DNA of 64,000 nt, taken from contig NC_047063.1 of the NCBI RefSeq assembly GCF_902459465.1, forward strand, positions 24,039,055 through 24,103,054, in the 5' to 3' direction. The position numbers were made by a program, and so were the translations under genes. Under the pieces are notes generated by a model. It was not told the origin of the DNA and ran no database searches. It saw nothing but the letters and a program-made list of their open reading frames with translations. The DNA is from Asterias rubens (Eukaryota > Echinodermata > Asteroidea > Forcipulatida > Asteriidae). Shown here in pieces: positions 32,301 to 41,430 of this stretch (positions within the stretch are counted from its first letter, which is position 1; the number at the start of each line of letters is the position of its first letter).

Positions 32301-35027
32301 ATGGCACTTGCTCCCGACACCAAGTGCATTTTCCGCAAGCTTCGTAAGCTTAAGGAAAAGAACACCCGTTACATGTCACATCTTGATAACTACCGTTTTT
32401 ATCGTTTGTCCCGTATCATTCCCAAAGGCCTACAGATCAAGTGTACCCCTTCCTTTGGGGACCTTGACCCATCCTTTTTGAAGAAATGGAACAAGACACT
32501 CACTAATACGTCTTTCCGTTTGATCAAGTTGCTGGAAAATCAATGCCAACAATTCATTGATAATCAGCTACTTGAGATAACAAACACTGAGTCTCAACTC
32601 CAGGAGTCATGCTCTATTGAAGAGTTTGAACAGTTACAAGATACCATACTATGTAACGTCAAACACTTAAGGTCCACCCTAATGGACAAACAGAACAAGA
32701 AACGTATGAATGTCCTGGCTAACCATAAGAAACACACCCATAGACGTTTCCACAGTAAGAGAGCCACCATTGCTCCTCCTACTGTTAGGTTGCCAGAGAC
32801 CAATACTGTAGTTAACCTGTCTGACATGGTCCTTACTGACCCACAGGTTAAACTCCTCTCAAGGGGTCTTAAGTTTTGCCCCACACCCAGAGAACCTAAC
32901 CAACTTCTTTTCCAACAGGACATGGCCCAATTCAATCGTAGGTTACGCCTACGTGAATACTTTCATGTAGAGCCCTCCATGGATGACGAGTCATCTGTGG
33001 AGACCCAACCTATTCCCCGCAACCGCTTCAGGGAAAAGAGTACTTGGGTACCTCCTAAGAACCGAGATGTGTCTCTAGAGACATACATCAATTCGGTTAA
33101 CTCCGAGGTTCTTAAGGCCCCCAGTACCCCTACTCCCAACAACCTCCCCCAAGATGAGCGTCACGCCCTTACACAACTCCGCCAATCACCAGACATAGTG
33201 ATTAAACGGGCTGACAAGGGGTCCGCAGTTGTAGTCATGAACACACATGACTACATTGCTGAGGGCCTTAGACAGCTCAGTAACACTGATCATTACATTG
33301 AATGTGCTTCTGATCCCACTGAATCTTTCTCCCAAGATATCAGTGACACCCTGGTTAAGATTTATAATGCCAATGATATTGAGAAAGATACATTTAACTA
33401 TCTCCTCCCACATGACCCCCGTACAGCAAGGTTCTACCTTCTACCTAAGATACACAAGCCCAATAACCCGGGGAGACCTATTGTATCTGGGAATGGTAGC
33501 CCCACAGAGCGCATTTCTGAGTTTGTTGATAGCTTCCTCAAACCCTTAGTCTGCCGTATTCCTTCCTTCATCAAGGATACCAAAGACTTTCTCCACAAAC
33601 TAGATGAGGTCAAGCACCAAATACCTGACTCTGCTATTTTGGTTACTTTTGATGTTTCATCACTGTATACTAACATACCCCATCATGAAGGCATGAGTGC
33701 ATGTGTCTCTGCCCTCAATGCTAGTAATCAGTCCCGCCCCTCAGTGAGTCATATTAAGGAACTCATGAGCCACATTCTAATGAAGAATAATTTCACATTT
33801 TCTGACAGGCATTTTCTACAGGTACAGGGTACTGCCATGGGTACCAAAATGGCACCCTCATATGCTAACCTATTCATGTCTCAGTTGGAGGACAGACTCC
33901 TGTCCTCCGCCCCCAACCGACCACTAGTTTGGTGGAGATTTATTGATGATATTTTCTCCATCTGGTGTGGTGACCAAGACAGCTTGGATGAGTTTATTGC
34001 CCATATCAACTCATTTCACCCCACCATAAAGTTCACTACCGAACAATCTCTCACCAGTGTGAACTTTCTAGATGTGACAATAACCAAGTCTCCTAATGGC
34101 CTTGTCACAGATGTTTACAGTAAACCCACCGACACCCACCAGTACCTTCTCTCCAATAGCTGTCACCCTAGTCACTGTAAGAAGGCAATTGCTTACAGTC
34201 AGGCCTTACGTATCAGGCGTATCTGTTCCACAGATACCCTGTACAAGAGGCGCTCATCAGAGCTAAGGAAACACCTTGTATCTAGGGGACACAGCGAACG
34301 TAGGGTCCAACTTGCTATCAACAGGGCTCTCAACGTACCTCGTCATACTCTGTTGACTAACACGGGAGCTAAAAAACCTCCTACCAATAGAGTTGCTTTG
34401 GTCACCACCTTCCACCCCAAACTACCCAAACTTCCCTCAATTCTCAATAATAACATGCCTATACTTCACTCCTCCAGCAGGTTACACTCAGCAATCACTG
34501 AGGTTCCCATGGTTGCATTCCGCCGCCCTAAGAACCTTGGTGACATACTAGTCAGGGCCAAACTTCCCCCAGGTACAGTCCAAACACAACCCCCGACAGA
34601 TATACTGGGCTGTCACAAATGTACCCGTTCCAAATGCAAAACGTGTCTGCACATTAAGCCCTCACTTAAGGTGAAGAGTCATACCACTGGCTCTTCATAC
34701 AACATCAAGACCGACTCTGAATGCAGCACGTCTAATGTAGTCTATGTCATATCATGTAAGAGATGTGGGCTACAATATGTGGGAGAGACTAAGACCAAAC
34801 TTAGTCTTCGCTTTGCGAATCATGTCTCTTCCATAAAGACTAAGAAACCGTACCCAGTCTCTATCCACTTCAACAGCCCCAATCATAGTGTCATTGATGT
34901 TGAACTTCTGGTGATTGAAGCTTGCAATGGTGATGACACACACCGCAAGAATAGAGAATCACACTGGATTCACCAACTCAAGACAGTAAAACCCTTTGGA
35001 CTTAACATAAACACTGGTGTTAAATAA
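32301..35027 (+). CDS. Penelope-like reverse transcriptase with GIY-YIG endonuclease
   Basis: A 908-residue intact ORF; the start is the first Met after an in-frame TGA at 32259. The N-terminal 280 residues are basic and unassigned. The reverse transcriptase covers about 300-640: ADKGSAVV around D305, FYLLPKIHKP from F378, motif A FDVSSLYTNIP with catalytic D451, motif B GTAMGTKMAPSYA from G510, and motif C FIDD at 547-550 with the catalytic aspartates. A cysteine cluster CHKC...CKTC lies at 771-782. The GIY-YIG nuclease follows: VVYVISC from V813, YVGET from Y826, R837, and the metal-binding E886 in the RESHWI motif. The protein copies the element's RNA at target sites nicked by its own nuclease; this is family knowledge. 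All key residues are present, so the element may still be active. Confidence 0.93.
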   Translation: MALAPDTKCIFRKLRKLKEKNTRYMSHLDNYRFYRLSRIIPKGLQIKCTPSFGDLDPSFLKKWNKTLTNTSFRLIKLLENQCQQFIDNQLLEITNTESQLQESCSIEEFEQLQDTILCNVKHLRSTLMDKQNKKRMNVLANHKKHTHRRFHSKRATIAPPTVRLPETNTVVNLSDMVLTDPQVKLLSRGLKFCPTPREPNQLLFQQDMAQFNRRLRLREYFHVEPSMDDESSVETQPIPRNRFREKSTWVPPKNRDVSLETYINSVNSEVLKAPSTPTPNNLPQDERHALTQLRQSPDIVIKRADKGSAVVVMNTHDYIAEGLRQLSNTDHYIECASDPTESFSQDISDTLVKIYNANDIEKDTFNYLLPHDPRTARFYLLPKIHKPNNPGRPIVSGNGSPTERISEFVDSFLKPLVCRIPSFIKDTKDFLHKLDEVKHQIPDSAILVTFDVSSLYTNIPHHEGMSACVSALNASNQSRPSVSHIKELMSHILMKNNFTFSDRHFLQVQGTAMGTKMAPSYANLFMSQLEDRLLSSAPNRPLVWWRFIDDIFSIWCGDQDSLDEFIAHINSFHPTIKFTTEQSLTSVNFLDVTITKSPNGLVTDVYSKPTDTHQYLLSNSCHPSHCKKAIAYSQALRIRRICSTDTLYKRRSSELRKHLVSRGHSERRVQLAINRALNVPRHTLLTNTGAKKPPTNRVALVTTFHPKLPKLPSILNNNMPILHSSSRLHSAITEVPMVAFRRPKNLGDILVRAKLPPGTVQTQPPTDILGCHKCTRSKCKTCLHIKPSLKVKSHTTGSSYNIKTDSECSTSNVVYVISCKRCGLQYVGETKTKLSLRFANHVSSIKTKKPYPVSIHFNSPNHSVIDVELLVIEACNGDDTHRKNRESHWIHQLKTVKPFGLNINTGVK

Positions 35028-35157
35028 CTTCTCATTACCCTCCACTTCACTTCTGCCTAAGAACTCATATGTTGTATATATTCTGTACATAAAGTATAAA
35101 TTAACCTAGTTTAAAGTTGTTTTTATAAATTCATCACTGTAACTATCTGATGTAAGT

Positions 35158-35207
<50 letters not shown>

Positions 35208-35635
35208 CCACAGGTCCCTCATACCTATTTTTAAAATCATCATACCTTTGATCTTGCTATTCTTATTAATTGACCATTGTTAGTTGCATCATGATGCAAC
35301 TTGCTCTCTAATCCTACCCTTTCATGTCTCCCTCCATTGTTGTCGAACAATACATTTACCACTTTTATGGTCCAGTAACCCTTCCTTTCATTCTAAACAT
35401 CCTTTGTCCTCGCCACTTCACTCCTATTGGTTCATAGCCCCCAATATTGTTTCTGAAATAGGAACTTTGATTGGCTGTTATTTTCCCGCTTCTTTCTGGA
35501 TCCTTTCCTTAATCCCTTTCCCCCTCTCTTTTTCTATAAATGGATATGTATTTGTTTGTACTTGTCTTATGCCTCTGAAGAAGGTCCGGATTGGATCGAA
35601 AGCTAAGGCCATCTACCCTATTCATTATATATATT
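35028..35635 (+). repeat. 3' region / right pseudo-LTR of the Penelope element
   Basis: Non-coding tail shared with the upstream copy. It holds a C7 followed by about 40 T, then 'ccacagg', a 20-bp perfect palindrome AGTTGCATCATGATGCAACT (35282-35301; 30831-30850 in the left copy), and the hammerhead-like core. It ends in 'ttcattatatatatt'. The small open frame at 35284-35637 is not considered coding. Confidence 0.8.
35575..35601 (+). ncRNA. Hammerhead-like core in right pseudo-LTR
   Basis: Same sequence and same reservations as the copy at 31124-31150. Confidence 0.35.
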
Positions 35636-35849
35636 AATATATATATATTAAATATAACTCTATGAGCCAAGTAGAGCGCACCGCCCGCATTCACCACAAA
35701 AGTGTACACAATGCGGCAATTAATCAGCACTAGACACAAGAGGGCGGTATGACAATAACATAGAAGAGTATTGTGGTCACCCTACATTTTCATGGAACCG
35801 TTTGTTATCATGTAGAGAGACACGGGAAATTATGGTGGCCCTGAAGGGA

Positions 35850-37226
35850 CACGGCCAGTCGTGAATATTTTTGCGACGTCGTGAATTTATTCACGACAAG
35901 TCGCGAATATGTTTGCAACGTCATGAATATTTTTGCGACGTCGTGAATTTATTCGCGCCAAGTCGCGAATATCTTGGCGACGTCACGAATTTTTTCACGA
36001 CTAGTCGCGATTTTTGTTACTACTAGTCGCGAACATTTTCATGACGTCGTGAATATTTCTGCGACTAGTCGCGAATAAATTCAGTAGCTTGAGTTTGTAA
36101 TTACTGTATTCACGTTGACGGCTTAGTAAGACTAAGTAAAAGCTGTCCCGTACGATGATGGATCCGGAGGGGAATTCCGACTGATGCAAATCGATGGTGG
36201 GTTGTTTAAACAAAACTAACGTTAACGTATGGCCCTAACGGTAGGCCTAGGCCTAACGTTATAGTTTTACTAGTGCTTTAGTAGGAGGAGGCTATCCTAT
36301 GCTAGGCAATAAACGTTGGCACTTTCACTCTTCAGAAAAAAAAATAACGTTATATGTCACCCGCTCCTTCGTAATGATGAATATCGAGTAAATTTCATTT
36401 TTGAGTTTAATCATAATAAATCCCAACAAGCAAATCTCAACATTTTAAACAAAATAAAAATCATGATCATACGACCTTCCTGTCCAAAATAATATTCGAT
36501 GACCTTGACATTATAAATTTTACGACCCGTTTGAAAAACATAAACGCTAGAAAAAATTAACTTTTAAAAGTGCGACGTCTCACACACTCATTAAAACAAT
36601 TATTTTTTACGCAATGAAAACATCGATTTTTAACCCCGGCGTAGTCGGACTAACAATTGGTAAATTTTACAAACAACCAAATGATAAATGATTAATTATA
36701 ATGTGTAGACAATTTCAGCAATACATTTGACAATTTTTACCTGAAATGTTAGAGCAATTTGCGTTGTTATTTCCAACTTGAAATGCGAATTCGTTCCGTC
36801 ACGGCAGGGTGCAACGCGTCACGTAATCCCCTACCAAGTTTAACTGAAAGATTAATCCTTTAGCATTCAGAATTATTTGGGTTTGGAGTAATTCAACATT
36901 GAAAACCCCCGAAATATTGATGAAAATCAGACACTGTTTTTTTTAACTTCGATAACAATTCCACTGGATAAAACATGGGCCCCATACACATCGTCATAGC
37001 TTTTTTAGCTCTCTACTACGCGTGCCGTGTAAGAATTACACACTCAAGCTATTGAAAAAATATTCACGACTAGTCACGAATTTATTCACGACTAGTCGCA
37101 GAATTATTCACGACTAGTCGCAGAATTATTCACGACGTCGTGAAAATATTCGCGACGTCGCCAAAATATTCTCGACTTGTCGTGACTAGTTATACGACGT
37201 CGCAAAAATATTCACGACTGGCTGTG
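35850..37226. mobile_element. Foldback element 1, long TIRs built of CGACGTCG units
   Basis: The termini are inverted: CACGGCCAGTCGTGAATATT on the left, and the reverse complement of the right end reads CACAGCCAGTCGTGAATATT, followed in both by 'tttgcgacgtcgt'. Each arm is about 230 bp and consists of roughly 22-bp sub-units of the type 'cgcgacgtcgtgaatatttt'; the arms end in 'agcttgagtttgtaatta' and its inverse. The 900-bp centre (36110-37010) holds no recognisable protein. No target duplication could be settled. This is a non-autonomous DNA transposon of unknown superfamily. Confidence 0.75.
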
Positions 37227-37529
37227 CTCAATTGGGACCCCTACAATAATTTTAGCGCGGCACCACGCAATGATGAGGAAAATTCTAGTAGTATTATACA
37301 AATGTTGCTAAATGTAATGTGGGGTGAGGGTGGTATTCGGAGGAACAGAGGTTATAATCATTATGTAGAATTGGATTGAAATTGTATTTGAAATCAGTAT
37401 GGAATATTATTCGTTGTTGCATTTTGATAATGTTCAGCGTGCGCAAGATTATGTTGCATGAGTTGCGAAACGTCGCCTGCCCACCTCACTCTCTCTTTCG
37501 TAGCGGGCTTCAACTTCACGGATCAAAGT
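37227..37529. other. Intergenic, nothing recognised
   Basis: No gene or repeat was identified. Confidence 0.35.
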
Positions 37530-37626
37530 ATTTGGTGTTTGTTCACGGAGTTGAGATTTACTATTGAGGAATGATACAAAGTATTACGGTGTTTGTTCAC
37601 GGAGTTGAGATTTACTATTGAGGAAG
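37530..37626 (+). repeat. Two-copy direct repeat
   Basis: The phrase 'ggtgtttgttcacggagttg' and the following 'agatttactattgagga' occur twice, about 50 bp apart. Confidence 0.8.
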
Positions 37627-37679
37627 GATATGTACATGGCAATGATGGTACTAATTTGCGTGAATTTAGGTTTTTGTAT

Positions 37680-38050
37680 ATATCATGTTGATTTGTGAAG
37701 GCACACCATTTGGCAAAAATGTGGAACATTGTAGAAAACCTGCGTTGGTCCAAACACTGGTTTTGCGGCACACCATTTTTGCAACATGGTGAAAACCTTT
37801 TCTGGGCAAATACTGGTTTTGTAGCGGCACACCATTTCGGCAAATATTTAATGGGCCAACACTGTTTTTTTTTAGCAATGTATTGGTTAAAAACCTGCAC
37901 TTGTCCAATGCTAGTTTTGCGGGACACCTTCTTTGCCATATTAAAGAAAACATGCACAGGCCAATACTCGTTTTGTATTTTTTGAATAATTGTACCTTCT
38001 TCGGGCAAAATGGTAGAATATTGCCCCAGGCCAATACTGCACTGGCTTTG
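37680..38050. repeat. 65-bp degenerate tandem repeat, run 1
   Basis: About five units with the landmarks 'ggcacaccatttt', 'aaaacct' and 'caatactggtttt'. Related units occur at 39110-39340 and 39555-39650. A C run follows at 38077-38090. The open frames on both strands here come from the periodicity and are not proteins. Confidence 0.7.
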
Positions 38051-38194
38051 TGGCAAGAGCCCGGAGATGCAGGTGCCCCCCCCCCCCCCCCACCCCATGC
38101 GGCAAACTGCGTACAAACGTTTATGATAGCGCCCTCTGTTGAATCATCCTCCTCAAGACCACGTTAAATTCCCGTCGTCGGACCGAACCTCCGG

Positions 38195-38300
38195 TAGCCT
38201 GAACGTCTGACGTCATTCTTCGAAGCTCGTATGAATAACGCCAGACACCGGCATAAAAAAACGGCATGTAGTTTGACGTTTGACCTCCCTCAATTCACAT
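38195..38300 (+). repeat. Dispersed repeat shared with 44410-44515
   Basis: 'gtagcctgaacgtctgacgt' is followed by 'cattcttcgaagctcgtatg' and 'aataacgccagacaccggc'. The same order recurs at 44410 with few changes, inside an intron of the transporter gene. The family is not recognised. Confidence 0.65.
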
Positions 38301-38547
38301 CATAGGTGCGTTCGATAAGCTTCCCTGGGTCGAACCCTCAGTGCTCTCGGGTGAGCCCCTGATCGAACGATCAGGGGTCGACACAGTGAAGCTTCGAACA
38401 TATAGAGATACGCGACGACAGGCGGCAATACTGCATGTACTGTTTGGGCATGGAAAGCTCATGTCACACTGCACATATTCAATGATTTCATTGTATCCAA
38501 TGGAATCCCTGGATCTAGCGGCGGGGACCTGTCGTTATCCTGGCGTC

Positions 38548-38668
38548 CGAAACGGCGACTTCGGCTACAGCTACGGCTAGATCGCTCGCGTCTGCCTATT
38601 CTTCAACACTGGTAGACGCGCTGATCTAGACGTAGCTGTAGCCGAAGTCGTCGTTTCGGACACGGCCT
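38548..38668. repeat. Perfect-stem inverted repeat
   Basis: 'ccgaaacggcgacttcggct' and 'acagctacg' on the left are mirrored by 'cgtagctgt' and 'agccgaagtcgtcgtttcgg' on the right, with a roughly 50-bp loop. The arm motif 'acttcggct' is similar to the arms of MITE family H. Confidence 0.7.
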
Positions 38669-39109
38669 AAATCTCCGGCGGAAAGAATGGGAGACTTTCG
38701 GGACGCTTGGTGGCAGCAGACCTACCGGGTAAAATCCATTGTTCTCGGGAGTGTGCGCATGCTCAGAATTACACAAACATCTGAAGTACCTGGTACTCGT
38801 TTTGCAAACACTAACTGGTGCTCGTGGATAACATGACAGTTGTTTGTACACAACGCATCGATAGAGATATAACATGCATGCTTGCACGATTACTTTACGT
38901 ATCACGGGTCATACAGTTATTTCTACCTCCATGCACGAACTTGAACTTGAACTTGATTACAGCGGTTGGATACCACTAAATGTTTGACTAATAATGCCTT
39001 AACTGAAGTGGCCATAATGTAAATCTACTTCGCCAACTGCCTGAAAAGTTTGACCCCGTAGTACAGTTGCAGGCCGGGTGTGATCGACGTGCGACGCGCT
39101 ATGCATGAA
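38669..39109. other. Intergenic, nothing recognised
   Basis: Contains a short direct run 'gaacttgaacttgaacttga' near 38938. Nothing else was recognised. Confidence 0.4.
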
Positions 39110-39340
39110 TGAGACTGCACTGTGAATGGTAGAAAACTTCTCTTTGACAAATACTAGTTTTGTTGATGCACACCTTGTTGACAAAAACAATGTTAAAGAA
39201 AATCCTTTCTGGGCCTATACTGTTTTTTTTAAGCGGCACACCATTTTGCAAACAGGTAGAAAACCTCGAAGGACAATGCTGGTTTTGTAGCTGCACACCA
39301 TTTTGGCAAAATGGTGTAGAAAACCTGTAATGGGCCAATA
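39110..39340. repeat. 65-bp degenerate tandem repeat, run 2
   Basis: Same unit as 37680-38050 ('cacaccattttg', 'gtagaaaacct', 'tactggttttgt'). A third short piece lies at 39555-39650. Confidence 0.65.
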
Positions 39341-39729
39341 AAGAGAATTATTCAAATAAATGCCTAAAAGTTAAATAAACAAGTAAGGAGAAAAGAAGAA
39401 AATTAATTACTAAACCGACACGATTAAGGAATTACATGCAAGTTATTGAACCTGATGGTACCAGCATTTTGAGAAAAAGAATACTATTAATTTATTTTAA
39501 TATTTCAATATTTTTTAACTTGTTTAACTTTCTGACATCTGTCTACTGTTTGTTTGGCGCCACACCATTTTGGCAAAATGGTGTAGAAAACTTTTTCTGA
39601 GCCAATTTGTTTTGTAGCGGTACACTATGGCAAAATGGTATAAACAAAAACCGGCATTTTGAGAAAAGAAAATTATTAATTTATTAATGTTGTGCTAAAT
39701 GTGTACCTACTTTTTTTTTTATTCGTTTT
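39341..39729. other. Intergenic with repeat remnants
   Basis: AT-rich; includes the short run 3 of the 65-bp repeat at 39555-39650 and two copies of 'ttttgagaaa(a)agaa' near 39469 and 39658. Confidence 0.4.
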
Positions 39730-40074
39730 ACATAGCACAGTTGGCGTATCTCAACATATGCATACAATGACAAACCGGTGAACATTTGAGCTCAATCGGT
39801 CATCGAACTTGCGAGAAAATAATAAAAGAAGAAAAAAACCTTGTCACGAAGTTGTGTGCGTTAGGATGGTTGATTTCGAGACCTCAAGTTCTAAAATTGA
39901 GGTCTCGAAATCAAATTCGTGGAAATTACTCCTTTCTCGAAAACTATGGCAGTCCAGAGGTAGCCGTTTCTCAGAATGTTTTATACCATCAACCTCTCCC
40001 TTTACTGATCCCCAAGAAAGGTTTTACGCTAATAATTATTATGAGTAACTACCAATAGTATCCACTGCCTTTAA
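39730..40074. repeat. MITE family A, left end truncated
   Basis: Begins inside the family at 'cacagttggcgtatctcaac' and ends at the standard 'accaatagtatccactgcct'. The central hairpin is intact. Confidence 0.8.
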
Positions 40075-40611
40075 AATGTTGTTTTATTTCATATATTCGT
40101 TACTTCTGTATTCTTAATATGGACACAGCTACACTTTATTGTAATGTACTTTTTTATTGCAAAGTAACATTTAAAAAATAAATGTATGATATATCATTTC
40201 CATTTTTATTGTATTTATCGAAACTGACGAGTTAAGATACTGGTTGAATTTTCGTCCGATAATGAAAGTTTTACTTTCTGACATCTGTCTCAAATGGTCG
40301 TCTCAATGGCCTCAGCCAGCAAACCAGACGAGTCGTAAGAGTGAGTTCGGAAGAGGCTTTTTGAAGTCTGGCAAATTGACGTCTGAAACGACATACTCGT
40401 GTTGTATTCCACCAGGATGCCATACCACTGGACCTTCTAATTTCAATCCAAGATGGCGCAGGTTAGAGCTTTAATAGTAGGCCTCTATAGATGATACTGA
40501 GTTCTTGTACCGTTCTTCGTCACACCTTTATGCATGCTATGATGCGTATCAAAGCGATCAGTATGTTTTCCTGCAAGGTGTGTGAAGCATAGTTTTGAAG
40601 TTTGAAACATA
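40075..40611. other. Intergenic, nothing recognised
   Basis: The 76-residue frame at 40244-40474 has no recognisable domain. Confidence 0.35.
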
Positions 40612-41098
40612 TTCCTATGTATAGCACCATTAACCTTATAGGATGGCCAGTGGCGCAATATTCATATGTATAGCACCATTAACCTTATAGGATGACCAGT
40701 GGCGCAATATTCCTATGTATAGCACCATTAACCTTATAGAATGACCAGTGGCGCAATATTCCTATGTATAGCACCATTAACCTTATAGGATGACCAGTGG
40801 CGCAATATTCCTTTGTATAGCACCATTAACCTTATAGGATGACCAGTGGCGCAATATTCCTATGTATAGCACCATTAACCTTATAGGATGACCAGTGGCG
40901 CAATATTCCTATGTATAGCACCATTAACCTTATATTATTATTACTATTATTTATTTGACCTCAACAAATACAAGTACATCAAAAAGTACAGCAAAAGTTA
41001 AACGAAACGCAACGAACCAATCAAAATAATAACGAATACAATAAATAAACCAGCAAAAAACACACAATAAATATAGGATGACCAGTGGCGCAATATTC
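40612..41098 (+). repeat. 49-bp tandem repeat split by an insertion
   Basis: Units begin at 40612, 40661, 40710, 40759, 40808, 40857 and 40906, with the landmarks 'tatgtatagcaccattaacc' and 'gatgaccagtggcgcaatat'. The seventh unit is cut after 'ccttata' (40934) and resumes with 'ggatgacc' at 41076. The roughly 140-bp insert begins with ATT repeats and looks like the reverse complement of a retroposon 3' tail, flanked by TATA. Confidence 0.88.
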
Positions 41099-41296
41099 TG
41101 CCGATTAGACCAAATCCTTCTAAATGTCCAAAAGTAAAGAATTCAGAGGACTTGAGCCACTAGGCAAATAAAACATCAGTGGCATGGGCATAATAATTTC
41201 GAGCTGCTTAAGCAATAAAATACTGCTTCAAAAACCCATGCTTAGCATTAATGAGTATTTGTTTCAATGTCAATATTTCCTTGAGTTCGTTCAACC

Positions 41297-41430
41297 TTAA
41301 TCCCGATCCTGAGTTTTACATGTAAAGCACGCACGTCTCAACGTCAGAGACAACAGCCCAATGACAGCTGAAATTACTCCCATCGTGCCGAAAACAACGC
41401 CATAATCAACAGTCATGTCATATATCCAAC
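41297..41430 (-). CDS. Transporter exon 4
   Basis: The acceptor is TTTCTACAG|GTTGG. It codes GWIYDMTVDYGVVFGTMGVI and a last helix, then a short basic tail RRACFTCKTQDRD and TAA at 41297-41299. The GW(L/I)YD motif after the glycine-rich helix is typical for SLC16 proteins. Confidence 0.75.

Larger units (their letters stand above)
31185..35635 (+). mobile_element. Penelope-like retroelement, full-length copy
   Basis: The unit is about 4.45 kb: a 5' region (31185-32300) with a tandem acceptor-like array, an intact 908-residue ORF (32301-35027), and a 3' region (35028-35635) with a C7-T40 run and a hammerhead-like core. Directly joined to the truncated copy on its left. The whole insertion (29397-35635) is flanked by 'atatatattaata' at 29385-29397 and 35627-35639, a possible 13-bp target duplication, although the AT-rich context makes this uncertain. 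Near-identity of the two copies indicates a recent insertion. Confidence 0.9.

Noticed and set aside
37523..38116. 197-residue minus-strand frame and overlapping frames on both strands
   Set aside because: It is produced by the 65-bp tandem repeat; three frames on two strands are open with repetitive peptides.
40612..41098. CRISPR-like regular spacing of a 49-bp repeat
   Set aside because: The units are directly adjacent with no unique spacers, and the genome is clearly eukaryotic, so this is an ordinary minisatellite.
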